DNA of 64,000 nt from Candidatus Poribacteria bacterium (GCA_003635265.1 PYIZ01000038.1:24986-88985), one strand, 5' to 3'; positions 9,034 to 18,919 are shown, counted from the first letter of the stretch. Numbers and translations are program-made. Notes: generated by a model from the letters alone, not told the origin.

Positions 9034-10179
9034 TTGAAAATTACTGATGTTAAGACATTAGTCATGGGCACCAGTTGGCGCAACTTGACTTTTGTTAAAG
9101 TGGAAACCGACGAAGGATTGACCGGTGTCAGTGAGGTCCGGATGAACAACCGCACAGACGCGCTGGTCGCATATCTTGATGGTGCGAAGAAGCGCCACGT
9201 TATCGGTAGCGATCCGTTCAATACCGAAGACCTCTACTTGCGGATGTTCCGTAACGATTATGGACGTGCTGGGGAGATCGTCGCAACAGGAATTAGTGTG
9301 GTCGAAATCGCGTGCTGGGACATCATTGGCAAGGCACTCAACCAGCCGGTTTACCGACTGCTTGGAGGCGCATGTCGTGATAAGATGAAGGCATATGCCA
9401 ACGGTTGGTACAAGGTAGAACGCACCCCTGAAGAATTTCACGCCGCTGCCAAACAGGTACTTGAAAAAGACTACAAGGCACTCAAATTTGATCCCTTCGG
9501 CGCAGGATTTTATGAACTCTCTTACGAGGAGAGACTGAGGTCCGTCTCGCTGGTCGAAGCGGTACGTGATTCAGTGGGACCAGAGGTAGAGATCCTGATT
9601 GAGATGCACGGACGTTTTAGCCCGGCAATGGCTATCCAGATAGCCCGCGAATTGGAACCGTTCGAGCCAAGCTGGGTTGAGGAACCTGTTCCGCCGGACA
9701 ATCTCGCGGCACTGGCTAAGGCAGAGGGAAGCATTAATATTCCCGTCGCCACCGGCGAACGGCTCCACCATAAGTTTGAGTACCGTGAACTGATCAATCT
9801 GCAAGCAGCGGATATCCTCCAGCCTGACATCACACAGACAGGCGGCTTTCTGGAGACAAAGAAAATCGCAGCAATTGGGGATATGTGTTATATGCTAGTT
9901 GCGCCGCACAATGTGGGTGGACCCGTGTCTACCGCAACTGCCCTGCACTTCTCCGCCTGTACGCCTAACTTTAAGATTCAGGAACATTTCAATGATTTCT
10001 CAGAGGCGTGGGTCAAAGAGGCAGCGACCGGGTGTCCCGAAGTGATTGATGGCTATTTCAGTTTACCGAACGGTCCCGGTCTCGGTATGACACTAAACGA
10101 GGATCTAATCGCCGAACACCCCTATCGTGAAGGCTCGTTTAATCTGTGGGAAGATGATTGGCATCGTCGCCAATATTGA
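9034..10179 (+). CDS. mandelate racemase/muconate lactonizing (enolase superfamily) protein
   Basis: MKITDVKTLV...; ALKFDPFG, EEPVPPDN, ATGERLHHKFE, DITQTGG; TTG start with AAGGAG RBS. Confidence 0.9.
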   Translation: MKITDVKTLVMGTSWRNLTFVKVETDEGLTGVSEVRMNNRTDALVAYLDGAKKRHVIGSDPFNTEDLYLRMFRNDYGRAGEIVATGISVVEIACWDIIGKALNQPVYRLLGGACRDKMKAYANGWYKVERTPEEFHAAAKQVLEKDYKALKFDPFGAGFYELSYEERLRSVSLVEAVRDSVGPEVEILIEMHGRFSPAMAIQIARELEPFEPSWVEEPVPPDNLAALAKAEGSINIPVATGERLHHKFEYRELINLQAADILQPDITQTGGFLETKKIAAIGDMCYMLVAPHNVGGPVSTATALHFSACTPNFKIQEHFNDFSEAWVKEAATGCPEVIDGYFSLPNGPGLGMTLNEDLIAEHPYREGSFNLWEDDWHRRQY

Positions 10180-10326
10180 GGCGTGAAACGTGATGCGTAA
10201 TGCATAAGTTGGTTCATTAGTACATTGGTTTGTTAATGAACGAGTGAGCTAATGAACCAATGTACTAAACTGACCCACCTATATTTCGATTCTACCCACT
10301 TCCTAACTAATCTCTCCCCGTACTTA

Positions 10327-11250
10327 ATGCGTGCTAAAACAGTTTATCAAACTAGTCAAACTATTATCCCACCGAGGGTTATCCTTTTTGTCCTGTTTCT
10401 AGCGATGCTCTGGGGCGGCAATGCGGTATCCCTCAAGATTGGGCTTCAAGAATTTTCTCCATTCGCCTCGGCAGGGCTCCGGTTCACGATCGGGCTTGCC
10501 CTTATTGCGAGTTGGGCTTTGGCTAACGGCATATCGATCAAGCCGCAGCGGCACGAACTCCTGCGACTGTTTTTGACTGCCCTCCTATTTATAACGCAGA
10601 TCGCTGCGCTCAATGTGGGGGCGGACTTCACGCGCGCGGGTAGAACCGCCGTCATGACCAATACCTACCCGCTCTTTGTTGCCCTTATCGCACACTTCGT
10701 TGTTCCGGGTGATCACATGACACGGCGGAAGGCGCTTGGATTAGTCTTCGCCTTCGGTGGAGTCTGTTTCGTATTTCGGGATAACTTCATCGGCGGCACA
10801 GGAGAATTTCTGATTGGTGATCTGCTGACACTGCTCGGCGGCTTTCTACTTGGCCTCCTTATCGTCGTCACCAATCGGCTTATCCAGCATATCAATACCT
10901 ACTGTGTATTGGTATCACAGATGGTCATCGGTGTCCCCGCCTTTTTCACCCTGAGCGCAATTTTTGAGGGTAGGGCAGGATACGGGTTCTCGTTCCCCGC
11001 GTTATTTGCGGTTCTGTACCAAGGCGCCGGAATCGCAGGATTCTGTTTCGTCGCATGGACACTCTTGCTAAAGGATTATCCACCGAGCCGACTTTCCGTG
11101 TTCTTTTTTACTACACCACTCTGGGGCATCTTACTGAGCAACCTCCTCATCGGTGAACCGATTACCGTCGGTCTCACTATCGGGGCAGCGTTGGTCGCAC
11201 TCGGCATCTATACCATCAATCGCTCTCCCAAACGTCAATTAGTTCATTAG
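10327..11250 (+). CDS. EamA/DMT-family permease
   Basis: Multiple hydrophobic helices, WGGNAVSLKIGL, TRAGRTAVMTNTYPLFVALIAHFVVPGD; upstream in-frame ATG 10252 lies in repeat DNA. Confidence 0.85.
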   Translation: MRAKTVYQTSQTIIPPRVILFVLFLAMLWGGNAVSLKIGLQEFSPFASAGLRFTIGLALIASWALANGISIKPQRHELLRLFLTALLFITQIAALNVGADFTRAGRTAVMTNTYPLFVALIAHFVVPGDHMTRRKALGLVFAFGGVCFVFRDNFIGGTGEFLIGDLLTLLGGFLLGLLIVVTNRLIQHINTYCVLVSQMVIGVPAFFTLSAIFEGRAGYGFSFPALFAVLYQGAGIAGFCFVAWTLLLKDYPPSRLSVFFFTTPLWGILLSNLLIGEPITVGLTIGAALVALGIYTINRSPKRQLVH

Positions 11251-11399
11251 GCCATCGGTTCATCACGCATTACGCATCACGTTTTACGTTTCACGTTTCA
11301 CGAACTTTTTTCTTGACCCAGGCTCGGATTTGCTTATAATCAAAGCCATATAGCAAACGGTTGTCAAACAGATATTTATGAAACTCGGAGGAGATACCG

Positions 11400-12482
11400 G
11401 TGCGCATCACGCATGTAGAATCTATCGCCCTGAAACACGCATTCGGACTACCCGAAGCGGGAACAAATAGAGAGTGGACAAATGTCCTCATACACACCGA
11501 TGAAGGCTTGACAGGCTTTGGTCGAGGTGGAAGTCCCGACCTGATTTCTCGTGATCTCGCTCCCGTCCTCATCAGTCAGGATCCCCGACAGATCGCCCGG
11601 CTCTGGGATCAGATGTATGAGTCGGCATGGCGATATCGGGGACCGGGACGCGCAGCCATGTCTTCAATAGGTGCGCTGGATATTGCGCTGTGGGATCTGT
11701 ACGGAAAGGCATGTGGGCAGCCGGTGTGGCGACTGCTCGGCGGTTACACGGATACCGTTCCCGCCTATGCTGATGGCATCGGCTATATTGACCAGTCCCC
11801 AGAGGAGGTAGCCGACGAAGTCAAAGAGCACGCAGATTTGGGATATGATGCGATCAAACTTCACTTCAACAGCTGCACCCCCCAAGAGGTGCTGGACAAG
11901 GTACGCCTTTCGAGGGATGCCCTTGGACCGGATAAAAAACTGATGATAGATGTCTCCCGCGCTTGGAGCGGTAAGACAGCGGTGGAAACCGCCCGCCGAC
12001 TCGAACCCTACAAACTGTATTGGATTGAGGAGCCGGTTCGGCTCGACGATGAGCCACTCTACATGCGAATGGTACAAGAAGCCACGAGCGCCATAGTCGC
12101 CGGTGCGGAGGGCGAGGGAACCCTCTACGGCATAAGAAGACTCATCAACGAAGGTGCACTCCAACTGGTACAGACGGACATCCTGATCGGCGGCGGTTAT
12201 ACTGGACTAATGCGAATTGCAGCACTCTGCGAGGCATATCATCTGCCCATCGCACCGCACGGTGCACAGTTCCCGGATGTTAATTGCCATCTTATCGCCG
12301 CAGTGCCGAATGGTCTGATGGTGCCTGCGTGTCCAAGTTGCGAACCGTTCCAGATCTGGTCGAAGCTATACGATCCACCATTCCAAGTCGTAGATGGACA
12401 GATTACCATGACCGATAAACCGGGGTTGGGATTAGAATTGGATTGGGATTTTATCAATCGCCACCGTGTCGATAGTGCATAG
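11400..12482 (+). CDS. mandelate racemase/muconate lactonizing (enolase superfamily) protein
   Basis: MRITHVESIAL..., YDAIKLHF, MIDVSRAW, WIEEPV, GAEGEGT. Confidence 0.9.
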   Translation: MRITHVESIALKHAFGLPEAGTNREWTNVLIHTDEGLTGFGRGGSPDLISRDLAPVLISQDPRQIARLWDQMYESAWRYRGPGRAAMSSIGALDIALWDLYGKACGQPVWRLLGGYTDTVPAYADGIGYIDQSPEEVADEVKEHADLGYDAIKLHFNSCTPQEVLDKVRLSRDALGPDKKLMIDVSRAWSGKTAVETARRLEPYKLYWIEEPVRLDDEPLYMRMVQEATSAIVAGAEGEGTLYGIRRLINEGALQLVQTDILIGGGYTGLMRIAALCEAYHLPIAPHGAQFPDVNCHLIAAVPNGLMVPACPSCEPFQIWSKLYDPPFQVVDGQITMTDKPGLGLELDWDFINRHRVDSA

Positions 12483-12589
12483 GTTCATTAGTGCATCGAT
12501 TCATTACGTTTCACGCATCACGTTTTACGTTTCACGCTATTAACAGTTGAAAACTAGCGCCGTTGGTCATGTATAGGGAGACAAGGACT

Positions 12590-13396
12590 ATGAATCAGGA
12601 AGATATTAAATATTTTCAGCGGTTCGGATTTATTCATTACAAGGGCTTGCTGTCGCCGTCGGAGATGGCGGTAATCTCCGACGCTTTCGACGAGGGGATG
12701 CGGTTGGCACGCAAGGGCGCACCGCCGCCGCAACAGGGAGAGAAAAGACAGCAGATTGTACCCTTCTTCGACTACTACCCAGAAGTGCTTTATCCTCTGC
12801 TAGACCATGAGAAGATTGTAGACATCTTTGAGGGCTTGATGGGCGAAGACTTTATCCTGACCCTCAGCGAAGGGATTATCCATACCGGCGGCACTCAATG
12901 GCATCATGATGCCTATGCCCCGGAAGGTTACTTCAGCATGCGGGCGGCAATCTATCTTGATCCGCTCGGTCCCGAAGATGGCTGTCTGACTGTTATCCCC
13001 GGCAGCCACCTCAAGGAGTTTGGGGAAGCAATCAACCAGATGAGAGATGAACTTGGCGGGCTTCCCGACGAGATGCCGGGACGCTATCCGCTTTGCAACG
13101 AACCGGGGGATGTGCTGTTCATGAATCACAAGACCTATCACTCCGCCCTGAGTGACAAGTACGGCAGACGCGCTATCCACATCAACTGTGTCCCGAACAC
13201 AACGCCTGAGAAGAATCAGGAACATTTTGATTGGCTTATGAACTTCCTCGCCGGGGAGACGAAGGGTTGGGGCCGATTCTATAGTGACCGATTGATTTCG
13301 ACCGCGGGTCCCCGTCGTCAAAGGATGATGGAGCGAGCCATTGAGTTAGGCTTCGGAAATACAGGACCCATCACCCAGTTGCAGGATTTGCGTTAA
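12590..13396 (+). CDS. PhyH family dioxygenase
   Basis: QWHHDAYAPEGYFSMRAAIYLD, TVIPGSHLKEFGE, GDVLFMNHKTYHSALSDKYGRRAIHINCV. Confidence 0.87.
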   Translation: MNQEDIKYFQRFGFIHYKGLLSPSEMAVISDAFDEGMRLARKGAPPPQQGEKRQQIVPFFDYYPEVLYPLLDHEKIVDIFEGLMGEDFILTLSEGIIHTGGTQWHHDAYAPEGYFSMRAAIYLDPLGPEDGCLTVIPGSHLKEFGEAINQMRDELGGLPDEMPGRYPLCNEPGDVLFMNHKTYHSALSDKYGRRAIHINCVPNTTPEKNQEHFDWLMNFLAGETKGWGRFYSDRLISTAGPRRQRMMERAIELGFGNTGPITQLQDLR

Positions 13397-13419
13397 ATTG
13401 CTGGTAGTTCATTAGCATT

Positions 13420-13470
13420 TGTAGGTCGAGATTCATATCTCGACTGTCGATTTTGCAAAATCGACCTACA
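13420..13470. repeat. compound palindrome TGTAGGTCGA..TCGACCTACA, uninterrupted
   Basis: Two inner hairpins (TCGAGATTCATATCTCGA and GTCGATTTTGCAAAATCGAC) inside 10-bp outer arms. Confidence 0.85.
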
Positions 13471-13515
13471 ATCGCTAGGTTGCTGGCGGCGTAGATTGAA
13501 GAAAGGACTCCTATT

Positions 13516-14259
13516 ATGACAGACGAAGAAAAATTCCTCGTCGATCTCGAAGGATATCTGGTTATTAAAGATGTCCTGACGCCCGACGAACTTGACGAAC
13601 TGAATGAAATCATTGATCAGGGGGATCGCTCTGGACATCCGACGCGCTGGGGTGCCCCTTTCAAAAGCCTGATTGACCATCCGAAGATCCTGCCTTACCT
13701 CATTGAATTGCTCGGTCCCACCTTCCGCCTCGATCACGATTACGCTATCTTTATGAGTCAAGGTGAACATCGTGGGAGGCTGCACGGCGGAGAGGATGGC
13801 GGTCGTGCCGGGGGACCTGAGGGGGATCACTGGTACAAATACCGAGATGGGGTCATCCGAAATGGATTGATCGTGATGACCTACTGCCTATCCGATGTCG
13901 GGGAAGGCGATGGCGGATTCTCGTGCATTCCGGGGAGTCACAAGAGTAACTTCTCCACCTGCCTGCCCACAGATGTACGCAGTTTCGAGCGACCCGCGCA
14001 TTACGTTATCCAACCGGCTGCCAAAGCTGGGGACGTGATTTTCTTCACCGAAGCTGTCATCCACGGAACGATGCCGTGGCGTGCTGTGCATGAACGCCGA
14101 TCACTGCTTTACAAATACAGCCCCGGACACTCGGCATGGTCTGGAAACTTCTATAATCTCAGCGAGTTTGGCGAGCTGACGGAGCAGCAGAAGCGGATCC
14201 TATCCCCGCCTTCGATCGGTAATCGTCCCAATGTCATACAGGACGAAACAAACCAATGA
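13516..14259 (+). CDS. PhyH family dioxygenase
   Basis: FLVDLEGYLVIKDVLTPDEL, LHGGEDGG, CIPGSHKSNF, GDVIFFTEAVIHGTMPW. Confidence 0.87.
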   Translation: MTDEEKFLVDLEGYLVIKDVLTPDELDELNEIIDQGDRSGHPTRWGAPFKSLIDHPKILPYLIELLGPTFRLDHDYAIFMSQGEHRGRLHGGEDGGRAGGPEGDHWYKYRDGVIRNGLIVMTYCLSDVGEGDGGFSCIPGSHKSNFSTCLPTDVRSFERPAHYVIQPAAKAGDVIFFTEAVIHGTMPWRAVHERRSLLYKYSPGHSAWSGNFYNLSEFGELTEQQKRILSPPSIGNRPNVIQDETNQ

Positions 14260-14287
14260 ACTCTTGACCCAATTTAGGGAGCTAACT

Positions 14288-15151
14288 ATGCGTTTTGGAA
14301 TGAGCGGAACATTTTTGCCGAGTAATATGGACGACTTCACGCCGGAGATCGCAAGGAAGGTCAGATCATTCGGATTTTCGGGTGCGTTTACCCGTTTTCG
14401 CGAGAATGATCCCTTTGAAACAACAACCGCCCAATGCCACAGGGTCCGCGATGTACTAGCGGATGAGGGCATTCGGATGTATCAGACGACAGGCTATTGG
14501 CAGTGCTTGATTCACCCCGACGAGACAGAGCGGAAGAAAGCGGTTCGCACGGTGCAGGAAGCCCTAAGAGTTGCCGGAGATATCGGTGCGCGGGGCATCG
14601 ACACTGGACCGGGATCGATGAATCCAACGGGACCGTGGAATCCTCACCCTGACAACTGGAGTCAAAGGAGCAAGGATCAGCTAATCAAGAGCCTACGGGA
14701 GTGTGCGAAGGCAGCGGCAGATAATCAGGTTTACCTTAGCTTGGAAGGGCATCAACTTGTCGTGCTTGCAAATGAGAAGGTCACAAAGGAAATCCTTGAT
14801 GCGGTCGATTCACCGTGGGTCAGATCTGATTTGGATCCGGCAAACTGGGTGACACTCAAAACGGTCTACAGGACCGGCGAATACATCGATCGGATATTTG
14901 ACACGCTCGGCACACATATTGTGAGTGGCCATGCGAAGGACGTTACCCTCACCAATGAACATACCCTCCACCTGCCGACCTGTGCAGCAGGAACGGGGAT
15001 GCTAGATTTCGGAGCCTATATCCGCCGAATGGATGCGCTCGATCCAGAGTATCCGTTGATTGTCGAAGGTGCTCAAGAGGCAGAATTGCCGGAGGTCAGC
15101 GATTTCCTACATCGGACAGCAGCAGATCTTGGAATTCAGGTTATTCAGTAG
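14288..15151 (+). CDS. sugar phosphate isomerase/epimerase (AP endonuclease 2-like TIM barrel)
   Basis: LSLEGHQ, SDLDPANWV, SGHAKDVTL, PLIVEGAQEAELPEVSDFL. Confidence 0.8.
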   Translation: MRFGMSGTFLPSNMDDFTPEIARKVRSFGFSGAFTRFRENDPFETTTAQCHRVRDVLADEGIRMYQTTGYWQCLIHPDETERKKAVRTVQEALRVAGDIGARGIDTGPGSMNPTGPWNPHPDNWSQRSKDQLIKSLRECAKAAADNQVYLSLEGHQLVVLANEKVTKEILDAVDSPWVRSDLDPANWVTLKTVYRTGEYIDRIFDTLGTHIVSGHAKDVTLTNEHTLHLPTCAAGTGMLDFGAYIRRMDALDPEYPLIVEGAQEAELPEVSDFLHRTAADLGIQVIQ

Positions 15152-15212
15152 AACGTGACGCGTGAAACGTGATGAGCAAACTTAATGCACTAATGAACCA
15201 ATGAACTAAAGA

Positions 15213-15749
15213 TTAGTTAGACTCTGAGAAATAGAATGATGGGTATGGAAATGGTGTGATTTGCAGGTTGAAGTGTTTTCTTACATCGACCACATTAGAG
15301 AAGATGCGGACAAATGTCCATCCTGACTGTTGGACTATAAAGAAGATGCGTTTGCCGTTTTCTGTGTTAAGCATATATACGGGCCTCCCATCAATCCAAC
15401 TAAACTCGGGCAACTCCCGATAGCCTAACGCATAAATCGCCTCGTGTGGGGTCAGTCGTCTATTGGCATAGAACGAGAGCATTACTACTTTGTCGTTCAG
15501 AATGGCTGCGGTTAATCCTCTGAATCGATATTTATGTCCAAAGTCGTAGGTGGGTGTGTCGTTTTCTATCGTTTTGCGCGCTTCTCCCAGTATGGGTTCG
15601 ATATCGGCATGAAAGGTCAAGAAGTTTTCACCAATCAATTGATCAATCCCGTTCATCTGTTCGGGGGTCAGATCAAGTTGAGCTATGGGAGCAGCACACC
15701 CGGATAGCAGGAGTGACAGGCACGCAACACAAACAAGGCGCAGCATCAT
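15213..15749 (-). CDS. hypothetical lipoprotein
   Basis: MMLRLVCVACLSLLLSGCAAP lipobox; RBS GGAG before ATG. Confidence 0.75.
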   Translation of the reverse strand: MMLRLVCVACLSLLLSGCAAPIAQLDLTPEQMNGIDQLIGENFLTFHADIEPILGEARKTIENDTPTYDFGHKYRFRGLTAAILNDKVVMLSFYANRRLTPHEAIYALGYRELPEFSWIDGRPVYMLNTENGKRIFFIVQQSGWTFVRIFSNVVDVRKHFNLQITPFPYPSFYFSESN

Positions 15750-16717
15750 CACTTCTCCTTTATCTCTCCCCAAAGCAGGGGTACTTTTCCACGCGGCGAG
15801 ACCGGCAAGGGGATCTTCCATTCATGCGGGTAGTAGTCTATGAACTCGCCAAAGGTCAGCTGAATGACTCGCTCGTCCTCAAGATACATGCGATAGATAT
15901 GCCAACGCTTGCCACCCCCATGCCCTGAAAAGAGGATAGATTTACCGTCTGCCCCGAATGTTGGATCCGTAAACCGGATCGGCATCCGTATCTCCTTATT
16001 CGGAACCGCTTGTTTATCATCAAACACAGGATCGACCGTCAGAATGAATAATATCTGCGGATCTAACGGTCCTCCCAGCTGTCGATACAAGATCTGTCTG
16101 CTATCCGGAGACCAACCGCCTAACTCCACATCCTCTTCATCTGAGAGCTGCCGCGGATTTGTCCCATCGGCATTCGCAACCCAAAGTTGATTATTATTCG
16201 ACAGAAAACCAATCCATTTTCCGTCCGGTGAAAAACGAGGGGTGAATGCGTTTGCAATGAATTTCTTGATGTGACCGTCATCTATGCTTATCACATAGAT
16301 ATGCGTTTCTTCAGTCTCCCAAATAAATCTATGAAACGCAATCCGATCTCCGTCAGGATGCCAAGAGGGTGTGTAATCCCATAAGGGATCACGAGCATCC
16401 GCTGGAACATGGCTGGTGAGATTCTGTCGGTCGGTTCCATCGGCATTCATCACCCAGATATCCCAGCCCCGAAATGCGCGTTCATACGCAATGTGATGTC
16501 CGTCAGGAGACCAAGCGGGGTATGATTCGATTCCTCCATCGTGCGTGAGTCGCGTTAAGTCACTCCCATCAGAATTCATCAAAAAAATGTTAGATCCGCT
16601 CGGATCTTTAAATGCAAGTCGAGGACGCGATGAAGAAAACACAATTTTGCCATGGACACCGTCCACGATCAGTAGCCAGAAGCAGGTAATACAGACAAGC
16701 CGCAGCAGCATAATCAT
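15749..16717 (-). CDS. TolB-like beta-propeller protein (PD40/WD40-like)
   Basis: Repeats such as SNIFLMNSDGSDLTRLTHDGGIESYPAWSPDGHHIAY and DIWVMNADGTDRQNLT; signal peptide. Confidence 0.87.
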   Translation of the reverse strand: MIMLLRLVCITCFWLLIVDGVHGKIVFSSSRPRLAFKDPSGSNIFLMNSDGSDLTRLTHDGGIESYPAWSPDGHHIAYERAFRGWDIWVMNADGTDRQNLTSHVPADARDPLWDYTPSWHPDGDRIAFHRFIWETEETHIYVISIDDGHIKKFIANAFTPRFSPDGKWIGFLSNNNQLWVANADGTNPRQLSDEEDVELGGWSPDSRQILYRQLGGPLDPQILFILTVDPVFDDKQAVPNKEIRMPIRFTDPTFGADGKSILFSGHGGGKRWHIYRMYLEDERVIQLTFGEFIDYYPHEWKIPLPVSPRGKVPLLWGEIKEK

Positions 16718-16776
16718 CCCTCCTTCATCGTAGAAAACTGGAACTTGCCACTTCCCTTGAGCACATGAATCAGGAA

Positions 16777-18264
16777 TCACGAAGTCCAATCGCGCGCGAA
16801 CTGTACCAGCAGCCGCACACCATATCCAGTACCACCCTTGCTAGGAACATACGACGAACCTTTGACATCCCACGCCGTGCCGGCGATATCGAGATGTACC
16901 CACGGATAACCTTCCGCAAATTTCTTCAAGAACGCCCCGCCGACAATCGTTCCCGCCGTTCCATCGCCAATATTTTTGACGTCAGCGACATCACTTTTGA
17001 TTAGTTCGTCGTAATCGTCCCATAAGGGGAGTTCCCACACCCGTTCATGTGTTTTCTCTGCAGCGGATCTGACTTTGTCCATCACAGCATCGTCCGTTCC
17101 CATCATGCCACAGGCAATGGTTCCCAATGCGGTGATAACAGCGCCGGTCAGGGTTGCCAGATCTATCGCCGCCTTCGGATTATACTGGGCGGCATAGCCT
17201 AACGCATCCGCTAACACTAATCGACCTTCCGCGTCTGTATTGAGGATCTCGATCGTTTTGCCACCGTAGCTTTCGACAACATCGCCGGGCCGCTGGGCGG
17301 TGGCGCTCGGCATATTTTCGCTCGCCGCGATTAGTCCGACAACATGGAGATCCGGTTTAAGAACCCCGACCACCTGCATCGCGCCAAGCACCGCTGCTGC
17401 GCCAGACATATCGTGCTTCATATCCATCATGCCGGAGCCAGACTTGAGCGACAACCCACCGCTATCGAAGGTGATGGCTTTTCCAACAAACGCAACGGTG
17501 TCCTTCCCTTCACCATCGGGGATATGCTCCAAGACGATAAATCGCGGTTCTTCGATGCTGCCCTGAGACACGCCGAGCAATGTGCGAAACCCTTTCTCTT
17601 GGAGTTGTGCAAGGTCAAACACTTCGCATTTCAACCCAACCTCATTTGCAACCTCAACCGCTTTGTCAGCGAGCATCGTTGGGGTCAAGTGGTTCGGCGG
17701 TTGGTTGCTCAAATCGCGGGCGAGGTTGGTTCCGGTCGCAACCGCATCACCGATAGCAACGCCTCCCTCGACCATTGACCGAGTCGCTTCGTCCGTTACA
17801 AGAAAGGTGATGGAGTCAAGACTCTTGACCTTATCGAGTCCCTCCGTCTTGTGCTCGTTGAATTGGTAGAGCGCGAGTCGGCTAGCTTCGGCGGCAGCCT
17901 GTGCTATCTCTGGTGGGGTTTCTGGTGGCAGCGCAATTGCAATGGTTTTGAGTCCCAAATCCCGAAGTTCTTGGACCACTTTGCCCGCTGCCTGACGCAC
18001 TTTCTCTGGATCTAACTCCTCGTTTTTCCCCAAACCGACCAGCGCAATCCGCGAGGCAGTGATTGCCCCTCTGGTGTAGAGCAGCGCGGTCTGTTTGTGC
18101 TCCCCTTTGAAGTCGCCGGCATCAATCAGTTCGCTAATTGCGCCGTTTGTCGCTGTATCAGCGGCTTCCGCCACGCTGACGAGAGGTTCTCCCTCAAATA
18201 TACCGAATACAATCGCATCGGCGGTTTCTGTTCTGAAATCGCCGCCCTTGACATCAATCTGCAT
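16777..18264 (-). CDS. pepA: leucyl aminopeptidase (M17)
   Basis: NTDAEGRLVLADAL signature, GKAITFDSGGLSLKSG metal-binding block. Confidence 0.95.
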   Translation of the reverse strand: MQIDVKGGDFRTETADAIVFGIFEGEPLVSVAEAADTATNGAISELIDAGDFKGEHKQTALLYTRGAITASRIALVGLGKNEELDPEKVRQAAGKVVQELRDLGLKTIAIALPPETPPEIAQAAAEASRLALYQFNEHKTEGLDKVKSLDSITFLVTDEATRSMVEGGVAIGDAVATGTNLARDLSNQPPNHLTPTMLADKAVEVANEVGLKCEVFDLAQLQEKGFRTLLGVSQGSIEEPRFIVLEHIPDGEGKDTVAFVGKAITFDSGGLSLKSGSGMMDMKHDMSGAAAVLGAMQVVGVLKPDLHVVGLIAASENMPSATAQRPGDVVESYGGKTIEILNTDAEGRLVLADALGYAAQYNPKAAIDLATLTGAVITALGTIACGMMGTDDAVMDKVRSAAEKTHERVWELPLWDDYDELIKSDVADVKNIGDGTAGTIVGGAFLKKFAEGYPWVHLDIAGTAWDVKGSSYVPSKGGTGYGVRLLVQFARDWTS

Positions 18265-18414
18265 CCTATGATTTCCTTTCAATTTATTGGCCCAACCTTT
18301 AGTTGGACGACGGGCGGGGTGACCCCGCCCCTACGATTGGGTGGGCGTGGGAATCCGTAGGGGTTGGGTTTCCCAACCCGTTGGATGTCGTGCCGTAATG
18401 TGCACAAAGGTTAC

Positions 18415-18431
18415 GGCATACGGAGTATGCC
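18415..18431. repeat. GGCATACGGAGTATGCC hairpin
   Basis: Same 17-mer at 37544 and 49119; variant at 60583. Confidence 0.85.
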
Positions 18432-18436
18432 TACTA

Positions 18437-18919
18437 CTATTTATACCTGTCGCGGATTGTTTCGACGAGATCAGTGGTCGATTTGCCCGGCACGTTCAAC
18501 CCAAGGATTACTTTGCCCCCGTTGGATTCGACCGCCTCCCGCTCAATGACCCGCTCGATTGTGTAATCGCCACCCTTGACATGGATGTTCGGCTTGATGG
18601 CTGATAGCAGGTCGATCGGATCAAGTTCGGGGAAAATCGTAACGTAATCAACACACCCCAAGCCTGCGAGCATTTCGGCGCGCTCGTCTTCAGAAACAAG
18701 GGGCCGGTTCTCCCCTTTGAGGACACGGACCGAGTCGTCGCTGTTGACGCCGACCACTAGGATGTCACCGAGCGCCTGTGCGGCTTGCAGGTAACGCAGA
18801 TGACCGACGTGTAGCACATCGAAGCAGCCGTTGGTCGTCACGACAACCTTGCCATCCACTTTCAATTGCTGGACAATTTCGACCAGCTGATTCCGAGGAT
18901 AGATTTTTTCGTTTGGCAT
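18437..18919 (-). CDS. D-glycero-beta-D-manno-heptose 1-phosphate adenylyltransferase-like nucleotidyltransferase
   Basis: TNGCFDVLHVGHLRYLQAAQALGDILVVGVNSDDSVR (HxGH), RAEMLAGLGCVDYV. Confidence 0.88.
   Translation of the reverse strand: MPNEKIYPRNQLVEIVQQLKVDGKVVVTTNGCFDVLHVGHLRYLQAAQALGDILVVGVNSDDSVRVLKGENRPLVSEDERAEMLAGLGCVDYVTIFPELDPIDLLSAIKPNIHVKGGDYTIERVIEREAVESNGGKVILGLNVPGKSTTDLVETIRDRYK

Noticed and set aside
10200-10330. Possible CRISPR-like short repeats
   Set aside because: Units are ~10 bp, directly adjacent and in both orientations, with no unique spacers and no cas genes nearby.
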